Shown in pieces: positions 55,967 through 64,000 of a DNA stretch of 64,000 bases; position 1 is the stretch's first letter; every line of letters starts with the position of its first letter. Below the pieces are notes generated by a model, which was given only the letters and a program-made list of their open reading frames with translations, searched no databases and was not told where the DNA came from. The translations under genes were made by a program, and so were the position numbers. This stretch comes from an uncultured Clostridia bacterium (GTDB taxonomy: Bacteria > Bacillota > Clostridia > Peptostreptococcales > Acidaminobacteraceae), in NCBI GenBank assembly GCA_927417275.1, contig CAKMJV010000010.1:124001-188000 (forward strand), read 5' to 3'.

Positions 55967-55992
55967 AAAAAGATGGCGAAAGCCATCTTTTT
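55967..55992 (+). terminator. Terminator of ftsH
   Basis: AAAAAGATGGC, GAAA, GCCATCTTTTT. Confidence 0.9.
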
Positions 55993-56083
55993 TTATGAAA
56001 AAACTTTCATTTTATGTTGTGTTGATGGTATTATATTTTTAAAACAGTTGTCATTATTTAATCTTTATATACGGGAGGGTTAT

Positions 56084-56479
56084 ATGCATCATCTAGAGGT
56101 AAAAGATCAGTATACATCAGAATTAATCGTTGAACATACCCATACTGCTGCAGCATTTGGAAGTGGAGACATTTTGGTTTTCTCTACCCCTATGATGATT
56201 GGGCTTATGGAAAACGCAGCACTTAAATGTGCTGAATTAAAATTGGATGAAGGCTTTAGCACAGTAGGAACCATGGTTAACATCAAACACATGGCAGCAA
56301 CGCCAGTGGGACAATGCGTTAAAGCAACTGCAGTTTTAATCGAAATCAGCGATAAGAAATTGGTTTTTGAAGTAAGTGCTTACGATGAAGTAGAAAAAAT
56401 AGGTGAAGGAACGCACGAACGATTTATCATTCAAAAAGAGAAATTCTTAGCGCGCGTTCAAGCGAAGGGCAGCAGATAA
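56084..56479 (+). CDS. Hotdog-fold thioesterase, FlK (fluoroacetyl-CoA thioesterase)-like
   Basis: ATG 56084 with GGGAGGG eight bases before is used; the frame from 55973 crosses the ftsH terminator. 131 residues. Layout follows FlK: FSTPMMIGLMENAA carries the threonine and glutamate and IKHMAATPVG the histidine of the FlK triad. It hydrolyses small acyl-CoA thioesters; substrate unknown. Twenty bases before fumarase, likely same transcript. Confidence 0.8.
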   Translation: MHHLEVKDQYTSELIVEHTHTAAAFGSGDILVFSTPMMIGLMENAALKCAELKLDEGFSTVGTMVNIKHMAATPVGQCVKATAVLIEISDKKLVFEVSAYDEVEKIGEGTHERFIIQKEKFLARVQAKGSR

Positions 56480-56498
56480 TAAGATTATAAGAGGCGCT

Positions 56499-57341
56499 AT
56501 GAGAACGATAAATGTTAATGATGTTAAAGCCGCTGTGAGTCACGCCTGTATTGAAATGAATTATGAGATTGATCCTAAGGTATTAGCGGCATTTAAAAGA
56601 CAACGAAGTTTAGAAAACTCCAAATTGAGTGTAAATATATTAAGCGACTTAATTGAAAACGCTGCTATAGCGGAGACTTATAAAGCACCCCTGTGCCAAG
56701 ATACGGGTATGATTGTCGCATTTGTCCGTTTAGGGCAAGATGTTCACTTTGAAGGGGGTTCAATTGAAAATGCTATTCAAGAGGGCATTCGCATAGGATA
56801 TGCATCTGGTTATTTGAGAAAATCAGTTGTGGAAGATCCGTTGATACGATTAAATACAGGTGATAATACGCCCGGTGTCATTTACTATGAAATGACAGAA
56901 GGCGAATGTTTTGAAATTGAAATTGCCGCAAAAGGATTTGGCAGTGAGAACATGTCAAAAAGCATGATGTTAAAACCATCTGATGGTGAAGAAGGCGTAG
57001 TTGCATTTGTTCTTGAGACAGTTACTAAAGCGGGTCCAAATCCATGTCCACCGATTATCGTTGGTATTGGGATAGGAGGAACTTTAGATAAAGCGGCTCA
57101 GATATCAAAAAAAGCGTTGTTTAGAAATTTAGGTGAACCGCATACAGCCAAACATATCGCTGATTTAGAACAATTGCTTTTAAAACGCATTAATGAACTG
57201 GGGATTGGACCTCAAGGGTTGGGTGGATTAACCACTGCTTTAGCTGTCCATATAGAAGTTTTTCCTACCCACATCGCTGGGCTTCCAGTCGTTGTGAATA
57301 TAAATTGCCATGCGTCAAGACATCAAAAAATTGTTTTGTAG
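56499..57341 (+). CDS. fumA: Fumarate hydratase class I, alpha (Fe-S) subunit
   Basis: 280 residues, ATG after AAGAGG. Iron-sulfur ligand cysteines at PLCQDTGM, later GPNPCPP and a final NINCHASRH; NTGDNTPG and GFGSENMSK are catalytic motifs. It is the N-terminal half of the split [4Fe-4S] fumarase and is completed by the next gene. It interconverts malate and fumarate. L-tartrate dehydratase is an alternative, but the neighbouring propionate genes favour fumarase. Confidence 0.9.
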   Translation: MRTINVNDVKAAVSHACIEMNYEIDPKVLAAFKRQRSLENSKLSVNILSDLIENAAIAETYKAPLCQDTGMIVAFVRLGQDVHFEGGSIENAIQEGIRIGYASGYLRKSVVEDPLIRLNTGDNTPGVIYYEMTEGECFEIEIAAKGFGSENMSKSMMLKPSDGEEGVVAFVLETVTKAGPNPCPPIIVGIGIGGTLDKAAQISKKALFRNLGEPHTAKHIADLEQLLLKRINELGIGPQGLGGLTTALAVHIEVFPTHIAGLPVVVNINCHASRHQKIVL

Positions 57342-57350
57342 GAGGCGAAA

Positions 57351-57893
57351 GTGGATAAAATTAAGATTAATACCCCATTAACAGAATCGATTTGTCGCAA
57401 ACTCGAAGCAGGAACTGAGGTTTTGATTACAGGCACGATTTATACGGCAAGGGATGCAGCACATATGAGACTTTTGAATTTAATTCAAACAGGTGAATCA
57501 TTGCCATTTGATTTAGAAGGTCAAATTATCTATTACGCGGGACCTTCGCCAGCTCGGCCAGGTGAAGTAATTGGGGCGTGTGGACCGACAACCAGTTATA
57601 GAATGGATGATTTAACAGAGCCTTTATTGCGTTTGGGTTTGAAAGGTATGATCGGTAAGGGTCAGCGTAGTCCGAATGTAATTAAACAGATTCAAACGCA
57701 TGGTGCGATATATTTTACAGCGATAGGCGGAGCGGGTGCACTGATTGCAAGTCGCATTATAAAATCTACACCAGTAGCTTTTAGTGAATTAGGGGCTGAG
57801 GCGATTTTGAAATTAGAGGTTGTTGATTTCCCTGCTATTGTAACCATAGACACACATGGGCAAAATTTGTATGACCATCACACAAAGAACTAA
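57351..57893 (+). CDS. fumB: Fumarate hydratase class I, beta subunit
   Basis: 180 residues, GTG after GGAGGCG. Contains GTIYTARDAAHMRL, YAGPSPARPGEVIGACGPTTSYRMD and MIGKGQRSPNV, the standard small-subunit motifs, plus AIGGAGALIASRI. Forms the two-chain enzyme with the previous gene, nine bases upstream. It supplies the fumarate/malate step toward succinate. Confidence 0.9.
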   Translation: MDKIKINTPLTESICRKLEAGTEVLITGTIYTARDAAHMRLLNLIQTGESLPFDLEGQIIYYAGPSPARPGEVIGACGPTTSYRMDDLTEPLLRLGLKGMIGKGQRSPNVIKQIQTHGAIYFTAIGGAGALIASRIIKSTPVAFSELGAEAILKLEVVDFPAIVTIDTHGQNLYDHHTKN

Positions 57894-57908
57894 TATAGGA
57901 GGGACTCT

Positions 57909-58490
57909 ATGATAAAGACATACTATAATACACATGCGTCAGATATGATAGAAAATACTTTGAAAGTAGATTTACAACCGATTTATGACAAATTCGAACA
58001 ATTGATTAAGCCTGGAGCAAAAATTTTAGATGTGGGTTTTGGTTCTGGTAGAGACAGTTTGCATTTTGCAAGTAAAGGTTATTCTGTTGTTTCCATCGAC
58101 TTTGCATCTGAAGTATACAGCAGAGGAAAAATATTACTTAATAATGAAGTTTTGCTTGTAGACGTAAGAGAAATGCGTTATAAAAATGAATTTGATGCCA
58201 TTTGGGCAAGTGCTGTTTTTTTTCACTTCACCATGGATGAGATTAAAGATGTTTTGCATAGGTGTTATGATGCATTAAAGACAGGTGGCATCGTTTATCT
58301 CTCGTTTAAATATGGCGAACAAGAACTTATGCGTCATGGTCGTTATTTTAACGATTTTAACGAAAAGAAATTTGAAACACTTATGGACAATGTTGATTAT
58401 TTTGATATGACACAAATGTGGCAGACAAATGATGCTAGACCTAATCATACGGAGCAATATTGGCTAAATGTCATATTGACCAAAAAATAA
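57909..58490 (+). CDS. Class I SAM-dependent methyltransferase, unknown substrate
   Basis: 193 residues, ATG after TAGGAGGG. AdoMet motif ILDVGFGSGRDSLHFASKGYSVVSIDFA, followed by AIWASAVFFHF and YLSFKYGE. This is a general small-molecule or protein methyltransferase fold; the target cannot be named. Last gene before a terminator. Confidence 0.82.
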   Translation: MIKTYYNTHASDMIENTLKVDLQPIYDKFEQLIKPGAKILDVGFGSGRDSLHFASKGYSVVSIDFASEVYSRGKILLNNEVLLVDVREMRYKNEFDAIWASAVFFHFTMDEIKDVLHRCYDALKTGGIVYLSFKYGEQELMRHGRYFNDFNEKKFETLMDNVDYFDMTQMWQTNDARPNHTEQYWLNVILTKK

Positions 58491-58495
58491 TACAG

Positions 58496-58540
58496 AATTC
58501 CTTTTGCAGATTATGATTTGACATGCGAAAGGAATTTTTT
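58496..58540 (+). terminator. Terminator after the methyltransferase gene
   Basis: AATTCCTTTTGCA with TGCGAAAGGAATT (one mismatch), 15-base loop, then TTTT. Confidence 0.68.
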
Positions 58541-58627
58541 GTTGGTTTATGTACATTTTAGTGTTGCAAGATTTCCTGCAATTATTAAAAGACATAGTTT
58601 TTTATAAAAATTAATAAAAAAGTAATG

Positions 58628-58647
58628 AAAGTATACAATTATACTTT
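58628..58647. promoter_or_regulatory. Perfect inverted repeat before the mutase operon
   Basis: AAAGTATA-CAAT-TATACTTT, no T run after it, about 90 bases before the mutase start and inside the untranslated 5' region. Probable operator; regulator unknown. No cobalamin riboswitch was recognised between 58491 and 58736. Confidence 0.5.
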
Positions 58648-58735
58648 GTCAAAAACAATGATATTTAATGGGATTTGTGATATTCTTATAGAGGTTGAGC
58701 ACGATGCGGTCATAAAAAGTGAAGGAGGATTTATG

Positions 58736-60412
58736 ATGTTTGACAAAGATCAGATTTCAATTCTTAAAGAAGCTGTAGATAAAGAAAATGCGAAAACGCA
58801 AGAAAAATTGCAAAAAAGACCTGAAAGAAAGAAAGAATTTACCACAGGATCAGGATCACCAGTTAATAGGTATTACACACCGGTTGATGTTTCAGCACTA
58901 GATTACATGGAAGATTTAGGTTTGCCAGGAGAGTATCCTTATACGAGAGGCGTTCAACCCAATATGTATAGAGGCCAATTCTGGACCATGAGAATGTATG
59001 CTGGTTTTGCAACTGCAGAGGAATCAAACAAACGTTATAAATTCTTAGTTGAACAGGGTTCAAGTGGTCTTTCTGTAGCCTTTGACTTACCGACTCAAAT
59101 TGGTTATGACTCAGATCATCAACTTTCTGAAGGTGAAGTGGGCAAGGTAGGGGTAGCAATCGATTCATTAGCGGATATGGAAATCTTATTTGGTGGTATT
59201 CCACTTGATAAAGTTAGTACATCCATGACGATCAATGCACCGGCATCGGTTTTGTTAGCGATGTATATTGCCGTGGCTGAGAAGCAAGGCGTTTCATCTG
59301 AGAAACTACGAGGCACCATTCAAAATGACATTTTAAAAGAGTACATCGCAAGAGGCACTTATATTTTCCCGACAGAGCCTTCTATGCGTTTAATAACAGA
59401 TATATTTGAATACTGCTCTAAAGAGGTACCGCTTTGGAATACCATTTCCATTTCAGGTTACCATATAAGAGAAGCAGGCTCTACTGCTGCACAAGAAGTT
59501 GGCTTTACACTTGCAGATGGTATCGCTTATGTTGAAGCGGCAATTAAGTCTGGTCTTGATGTAGACGCGTTTGCACCGAGACTATCGTTTTTCTTTAATG
59601 CACATAATGATTTGTTAGAAGAAGTTTCTAAATACAGAGCAGCAAGAAGACTTTGGGCGCGTATTATGAAAGATCGTTTTGGTGCGAAAGATCCCAAATC
59701 TATGCAGTTAAAGTTCCATACACAAACAGGTGGTTCTACTTTAACAGCGCAACAACCAGAGAATAACATCGTGAGGGTTGCGATTCAAACACTTGCTGCT
59801 GTTCTCGGTGGTACACAGAGTTTGCACACCAACTCAAAAGACGAGGCGATGGCACTTCCTACTGAAGATTCGGTACGCGTGGCTTTAAGAACACAGCAGA
59901 TCGTTGCACATGAAAGCGGCGTGACAGAAGTTGTCGATCCATTAGCAGGTTCATATTATATCGAAGCTAAAACCAAAGAAATCGAAGATGAAGCGTACGC
60001 ATATATCACTAAAATCGATGATCTTGGTGGCGCACCAAAAGCGATCGATGTGGGCTATATTCAACAAGAAATTATGGATGCATCTTATGATTACCAAAAG
60101 AAAATGGAGTCTGGTGAAATCATCGTCGTTGGTATGAATAAGTATCAAATCGAAGAAGCACCGCCAACTGGATTACTTCGAGTGGATCCAGCTGTGGGTG
60201 AAATGCAAAAAGCGAGATTGGTTGAACTTAGATCTTCAAGAGACAACACGCGCGTTACAGAGACTTTGGTAGCCCTTAAAAAAGCGTGCGAGGGAACAGA
60301 CAATGTCATGCCATTTATTTTAGAAGCTGTTAAAGCGTATGCAACATTGGGAGAAATTTGTGGTGTGATGCGTGAAGTGTTTGGTGAATACCAGCAATCG
60401 GTTAACTTATAG
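58736..60412 (+). CDS. mcmA1: Methylmalonyl-CoA mutase large subunit (split form)
   Basis: 558 residues. The start at ATG 58736 (58733 is nearly as good) follows AAGGAGG; the longer frame from 58625 contains the operator-like repeat. TIM-barrel with [12 protein letters not shown] (the substrate-contacting tyrosine of true MCM), [30 protein letters not shown] (matching arginine), [12 protein letters not shown] and [24 protein letters not shown]. The tyrosine and arginine favour methylmalonyl-CoA over isobutyryl-CoA as substrate. It isomerises succinyl-CoA and (R)-methylmalonyl-CoA with the B12 subunit encoded next. Confidence 0.95.
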   Translation: MFDKDQISILKEAVDKENAKTQEKLQKRPERKKEFTTGSGSPVNRYYTPVDVSALDYMEDLGLPGEYPYTRGVQPNMYRGQFWTMRMYAGFATAEESNKRYKFLVEQGSSGLSVAFDLPTQIGYDSDHQLSEGEVGKVGVAIDSLADMEILFGGIPLDKVSTSMTINAPASVLLAMYIAVAEKQGVSSEKLRGTIQNDILKEYIARGTYIFPTEPSMRLITDIFEYCSKEVPLWNTISISGYHIREAGSTAAQEVGFTLADGIAYVEAAIKSGLDVDAFAPRLSFFFNAHNDLLEEVSKYRAARRLWARIMKDRFGAKDPKSMQLKFHTQTGGSTLTAQQPENNIVRVAIQTLAAVLGGTQSLHTNSKDEAMALPTEDSVRVALRTQQIVAHESGVTEVVDPLAGSYYIEAKTKEIEDEAYAYITKIDDLGGAPKAIDVGYIQQEIMDASYDYQKKMESGEIIVVGMNKYQIEEAPPTGLLRVDPAVGEMQKARLVELRSSRDNTRVTETLVALKKACEGTDNVMPFILEAVKAYATLGEICGVMREVFGEYQQSVNL

Positions 60413-60438
60413 GCCATTGTGGATAGAGGAGGATTAAG

Positions 60439-60834
60439 ATGGAAAGACCAATTAGAGTATTAGTTGCTAAACCAGGCTTAGACGGCCACGATAGAGGCGC
60501 TAAGGTAATCGCTAGAGCACTTAGAGATGCTGGTATGGAAGTTATTTATACAGGTTTAAGACAGACCGCAGAACAAATCGTAAATGCTGCGATACAAGAA
60601 GATGTGGATTGCGTGGCACTTAGCATATTATCTGGTGCGCATAATACATTGCTTCCTAAAGTTGTAGAACTTTTGAGAGGTGAAGGTGCAGATGATATTT
60701 TGGTAATCGGCGGCGGTGTTATTCCTGGTGAAGACATTCCATTCTTGAAAGAGAAAGGGATTAAAGAAATATTTACACCAGGAACACCAACACAAGTAAC
60801 GATAGATTTTATAAGAGGTAATGTTAATCGATAA
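60439..60834 (+). CDS. mcmA2: Methylmalonyl-CoA mutase B12-binding (small) subunit
   Basis: 131 residues, ATG after AGAGGAGG. Cobalamin-binding domain with D15-G-H17-D-R-G20 ([10 protein letters not shown]), LSILSGAH and the GGGVIP loop. H17 is the expected lower axial ligand of cobalt. It completes the split mutase with the preceding gene. Confidence 0.96.
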   Translation: MERPIRVLVAKPGLDGHDRGAKVIARALRDAGMEVIYTGLRQTAEQIVNAAIQEDVDCVALSILSGAHNTLLPKVVELLRGEGADDILVIGGGVIPGEDIPFLKEKGIKEIFTPGTPTQVTIDFIRGNVNR

Positions 60835-60849
60835 CAGTGGGGGTATTCT

Positions 60850-61806
60850 ATGGTAAACAACATTGAAAATCGTATACTTGAAAATGATAAGCGTGCGGCT
60901 GCAAGGTTGATTACCATGCTTGAAAACAAGGATCCCGAAGGTTTTCGTATTTTAAAATCCGTGTATGCTAAAGGGGGAAATGCCTATGTTATAGGGATCA
61001 CAGGCCCCCCTGGTGCGGGTAAAAGTACATTGACGGATAAACTCGTAAAAGCTTATCGAAAGAAAGGCAAGCGCATCGCCATCGTAGCAGTAGATCCCAC
61101 ATCACCTTTTACAGGGGGTGCTATCTTGGGGGATCGTGTGCGAATGAATGACTTAAACACCGATAAAGATGTTTTCATTCGAAGCATGGGTGCGCGCGGC
61201 CATCTAGGCGGTATTTCAGAAGCAACTTCAGCAGCTGTAAAAGTACTCGACATTTTTGGTTCAGATATTATTTTTATCGAAACAGTTGGCGTGGGTCAAT
61301 CTGAAATCGATATCGTGAAAAACTGCGATACCACCATTATGGTGATGGTACCTGGTTTGGGAGATGATATTCAAGCAATTAAAGCAGGGGTTATGGAAAT
61401 CGGAGATGTTTTTGCAGTGAACAAAGCGGATCGTGATGGTTCTGCAAGAACGGCCAGGGAAATAGAAATGATGCTGGACTTTAATAAAACACTCGCTTGG
61501 CGACCGCCTGTGAAGATGGTTGTGGCTACTGAAAACAAGGGCGTTGATGAACTTGTTGAAGCCATTGAGGCACATAGAGAGCATATGTTGACTTCTGGCG
61601 CATTTACCACACGTCGGATTCAGAATGCAAAGAGCGAGGTGGTTTCTTTGATCAAAGAGCGCATTGAGCAATCGATTCTCGATAACGCACACAATGAAGA
61701 TAAATTGAGCACTTTTTCAAAGGAAATTGTTTCGAGAGCATTGGATCCTTACACGGTAGTTGAGCGGTTATACGAAGAGATCAAAGATACGATACACATC
61801 AAATGA
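60850..61806 (+). CDS. meaB: Methylmalonyl-CoA mutase-associated GTPase MeaB
   Basis: 318 residues, ATG with GTGGGGG upstream. P-loop GPPGAGKST, VAVDPTSPFTGGAILGDRVRM, RSMGARGHLGG and ETVGVGQSEID are all typical MeaB/ArgK. It loads, protects and reactivates the cobalamin mutase. A weak AATCTA/TAGATT hairpin follows. Confidence 0.95.
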   Translation: MVNNIENRILENDKRAAARLITMLENKDPEGFRILKSVYAKGGNAYVIGITGPPGAGKSTLTDKLVKAYRKKGKRIAIVAVDPTSPFTGGAILGDRVRMNDLNTDKDVFIRSMGARGHLGGISEATSAAVKVLDIFGSDIIFIETVGVGQSEIDIVKNCDTTIMVMVPGLGDDIQAIKAGVMEIGDVFAVNKADRDGSARTAREIEMMLDFNKTLAWRPPVKMVVATENKGVDELVEAIEAHREHMLTSGAFTTRRIQNAKSEVVSLIKERIEQSILDNAHNEDKLSTFSKEIVSRALDPYTVVERLYEEIKDTIHIK

Positions 61807-61872
61807 CTTTAGATTATTAATCTAAAAATAGATTTGCTTAATTATATTTAGAACTTCCTTTTTATAGTTAAA

Positions 61873-61901
61873 TTGTTCGGTTTACATGTTTATTTGATAC
61901 T
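61873..61901 (+). promoter_or_regulatory. Possible promoter of mce-mmdA
   Basis: TTGTTC (61873-61878), 17 bases, GATACT (61896-61901), 33 bases before mce. Only partial matches. Confidence 0.4.
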
Positions 61902-61933
61902 GTTAGAATTTATGTAGAAATTGGAGAGGTGCT

Positions 61934-62335
61934 ATGAAAGCTCTAAAAATTGATCACATTGGAATCGCTGTAAAAGATTTAAATGAAACATTGAAGTTTT
62001 ATCAAGATGTACTTGGATTAGAACTTCAAGGAACAGAAGTGGTAGAAGATCAAAAGGTAAAAGTTGCTTTTTTACCTGTGGGCGATACAGAAATTGAACT
62101 TTTAGAATCAACTTCTGATGATGGTCCGATTGCTAAGTTTATCGAAAAAAATGGTGAAGGTATTCAACATATTGCATTTAAAGTAGATAATATTCAAGAA
62201 GCAATAGAGTATATGCAATCTAAAGGATTAAAAATGATCGATGAAAAGCCAAGATATGGCGCGGGTGGTGCAAAGATTGCGTTTGTTCATCCAAAGAGTT
62301 CAAATCGCGTTTTGGTTGAGTTAAGTGAACGATAA
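61934..62335 (+). CDS. mce: Methylmalonyl-CoA epimerase
   Basis: 133 residues, ATG after GGAGAGGTG. Glyoxalase-fold domain: [27 protein letters not shown] (metal histidine H8), [21 protein letters not shown] and RVLVELSE with the late glutamate. It interconverts (R)- and (S)-methylmalonyl-CoA, joining the mutase to the decarboxylase encoded next. Confidence 0.96.
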   Translation: MKALKIDHIGIAVKDLNETLKFYQDVLGLELQGTEVVEDQKVKVAFLPVGDTEIELLESTSDDGPIAKFIEKNGEGIQHIAFKVDNIQEAIEYMQSKGLKMIDEKPRYGAGGAKIAFVHPKSSNRVLVELSER

Positions 62336-62359
62336 GAATAGGGATCTGGAGGTTTTGAA

Positions 62360-63907
62360 ATGTCTGTAAACAAGCTTGATGATTTAAGACAGAAAAAAGC
62401 GAAAATTCTCGCTGGTGGTGGAAAAAGCCGTATCGAAAAGCAGCATAAAAGCGGTAAACTCACAGCAAGAGAGCGTTTAGATTTGCTTTTTGATGAAGGT
62501 ACTTTTGTTGAAATGGATGCGTTTGTAAAACACAGATGTACGAATTTTGGCATGGAATCTGTAGATGCGCCTGCTGAAGGCGTGGTTACAGGTTATGGTA
62601 AGGTAGATGGCCGTTTGGTTTATGCTTACTCTCAGGACTTCACAGTAGTAGGGGGTTCTTTAGGTGAAATGCATGCGGCAAAAATTTGCAAAGCAATGGA
62701 TAATGCTTTAAAAATGGGCGCGCCTATCGTAGGTATTAACGATTCTGGTGGCGCTAGAATTCAAGAAGCGGTAGATGCGCTTTCTGGATACGGCAAAATA
62801 TTCTTTAAAAACACTTTGGCATCTGGTGTAATTCCACAAATCACAGCGATAATGGGACCTTGTGCAGGTGGCGCAGTTTATTCACCCGCTTTAACGGATT
62901 TTGTATTCATGGTAGACAAGACTTCGCAAATGTTTATCACAGGTCCACAAGTCATTAAAACAGTTACGGGAGAAGAAGTAACGGCCGAAGCATTAGGTGG
63001 TGCGATGACACATAACTCTATTAGTGGTGTGGCTCAGTTTATTGCAAAAAATGATCAAGAGTGTTTAGATGAAATCAGAAGATTATTAAGTTTCTTGCCT
63101 TCAAACAATCTAGAAACTGCACCAGAATATCTTTGTGAGACAGATTTAAATGAACTCAATGAAGCTTTAAATAATATTATTCCAGAAAACCCTAATAAGC
63201 CTTATGATATGTTTGATATCATTAAAGCATTGGTAGATGAAGGCGATGTTTTAGAATATCAACCTTATTTTGCAAAAAATATCATAACATGCTTGGCGCG
63301 TCTTAATGGTAAAACTGTGGGAATCATCGCGAATCAACCAAAGGTTCAAGCAGGTTGTTTAGACGTTAATGCTTCCGATAAATCTGCTCGATTTATAAGA
63401 ACGTGCGATGCCTTTAATATTCCTTTATTAAACATCGTGGATGTTCCAGGATTTTTACCAGGTACGCAACAAGAATTAGGCGGCATTATAAGACATGGCG
63501 CAAAAATGCTTTATGCTTACAGTGAAGCAACGGTTCCAAAACTCACATTAATCGTTAGAAAAGCATATGGTGGCGCTTACCTTGCAATGTGTTCAAAAGA
63601 TTTAGGTGCTGACGTTGTACTCGCATGGCCATCTGCAGAAATCGCAGTAATGGGACCACAAGGTGCGGCAAACATCATTTTTAGAAATGAAATTGAAGGT
63701 TCTGACAATCCGGTAGAAACGCGTGCGCGCGTGATTCAAGAGTATACAGATGAGTTTGCAACGCCGTACAAAGCGGCAGAACGTGGTTTTGTTGATGATG
63801 TTATAGAACCGTTAGCAACCAGAGCGAGACTGATCGATGCTTTCGATATGCTTTCTTCAAAAAGAGAAATCAGACCGAATAAAAAACACGGAAACATTCC
63901 ACTATAG
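62360..63907 (+). CDS. mmdA: Methylmalonyl-CoA decarboxylase alpha subunit (carboxyltransferase)
   Basis: 515 residues, ATG after CTGGAGG. Crotonase-like carboxyltransferase with GKLTARERLDLLFDEGTF, DFTVVGGSLGEMHAAK, INDSGGARIQEAVDALSGY, IMGPCAGGAVYSPALTDF and, in the C-terminal domain, DVPGFLPGTQQE and VRKAYGGAYLAM. It carries CO2 from methylmalonyl-CoA to biotin; the following membrane subunit fragment supports a sodium-pumping decarboxylase over a propionyl-CoA carboxylase. Confidence 0.92.
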   Translation: MSVNKLDDLRQKKAKILAGGGKSRIEKQHKSGKLTARERLDLLFDEGTFVEMDAFVKHRCTNFGMESVDAPAEGVVTGYGKVDGRLVYAYSQDFTVVGGSLGEMHAAKICKAMDNALKMGAPIVGINDSGGARIQEAVDALSGYGKIFFKNTLASGVIPQITAIMGPCAGGAVYSPALTDFVFMVDKTSQMFITGPQVIKTVTGEEVTAEALGGAMTHNSISGVAQFIAKNDQECLDEIRRLLSFLPSNNLETAPEYLCETDLNELNEALNNIIPENPNKPYDMFDIIKALVDEGDVLEYQPYFAKNIITCLARLNGKTVGIIANQPKVQAGCLDVNASDKSARFIRTCDAFNIPLLNIVDVPGFLPGTQQELGGIIRHGAKMLYAYSEATVPKLTLIVRKAYGGAYLAMCSKDLGADVVLAWPSAEIAVMGPQGAANIIFRNEIEGSDNPVETRARVIQEYTDEFATPYKAAERGFVDDVIEPLATRARLIDAFDMLSSKREIRPNKKHGNIPL

Positions 63908-63922
63908 AAATGAGGTGAATCA

Positions 63923-64000
63923 ATGCACATATTAGATCAATTCAAGCAACAAGAGACGTTTGTTCAAATGGAACTTGCTGACAAACTTCTCGCAACCGTT
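63923..64000 (+). CDS. OadG-like membrane subunit of methylmalonyl-CoA decarboxylase (start only)
   Basis: ATG after GAGGTG, 15 bases past mmdA; only 26 residues are inside the window. The final MELADKLLATV has the opening pattern of oxaloacetate decarboxylase gamma-type small subunits just before their membrane helix. A biotin carrier and a beta pump subunit should follow outside. The N-terminal HILDQFKQQETFVQ looks like an amphipathic leader helix. The gene is cut by the edge, so identity is tentative. Confidence 0.6.
   Translation, partial: MHILDQFKQQETFVQMELADKLLATV

Noticed and set aside
58625..58735. Extended N-terminus of the mutase large subunit
   Set aside because: The extension holds a perfect inverted repeat and the strong AAGGAGG site lies at its end.
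58736..60412. Isobutyryl-CoA mutase as an alternative identity
   Set aside because: The substrate-contacting tyrosine (MYAGF) and arginine (SMRLI) are those of methylmalonyl-CoA mutase.

Overview
The window reads as a chromosomal segment of a low-GC, anaerobic, Gram-positive bacterium of the class Clostridia. Supporting this are strong purine-rich ribosome binding sites, frequent TTG and GTG starts, the murC-purR-spoVG-glmU-prs-pth-mfd gene order, pyruvate:ferredoxin oxidoreductase, a flavodiiron protein, arginine deiminase fermentation genes and a B12-dependent methylmalonyl-CoA pathway. A Fusibacter/Acidaminobacter-like relative is a guess only. No insertion sequence, prophage, CRISPR array or rRNA was seen.

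Bases 1-11136 hold accessory and envelope functions: an NfeD/SPFH pair; a five-gene module (DUF2089 regulator, two proteins with the same short helical motif, a heterodimeric ABC exporter); an amidohydrolase; and a convergent ApbE flavin transferase and double FMN-binding lipoprotein, which together look like an extracellular electron-transfer part. Bases 11137-18961 hold catabolism: arcA-argF-arcC behind ArgR-type boxes, then a PAS/sigma-54 activator and a two-gene unit (FabH-like thiolase-fold enzyme plus CoA-transferase) that has a textbook -24/-12 promoter and a long inverted repeat upstream. This regulator-plus-enzyme unit is the best candidate for an undescribed pathway.

Bases 19000-29000 carry signal peptidase I, the flavodiiron protein divergent from PFOR (with a near-perfect Rex operator between them), a ferredoxin-like aldo/keto reductase, small unknowns and a DUF4015 putative glycoside hydrolase. 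Bases 28998-55995 form a long housekeeping stretch: pyrE, trmB, cls (apparently started with ATT), lspA, an LCP ligase, murC, purR, spoVG, glmU, prs, pth, mfd, prsA, spoVB, yabN, hup, rqcP, divIC, ppx, tRNA-Asp, tRNA-Thr, tldD, tldE, tilS and ftsH. It resembles the Bacillus purR-ftsH region, but spoVT, yabP, yabQ and hprT are not at their usual places.

Bases 56000-64000 encode a hotdog thioesterase, two-subunit class I fumarase, a methyltransferase, and the succinyl-CoA/propionyl-CoA set: split methylmalonyl-CoA mutase, its GTPase chaperone MeaB, the epimerase, the decarboxylase carboxyltransferase subunit and the start of an OadG-like membrane subunit cut by the window edge. Together with PFOR and fumarase these would interconvert fumarate/succinate and propionate and conserve energy through a sodium-pumping decarboxylase. 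All calls are from reading sequence only; no database search was run.
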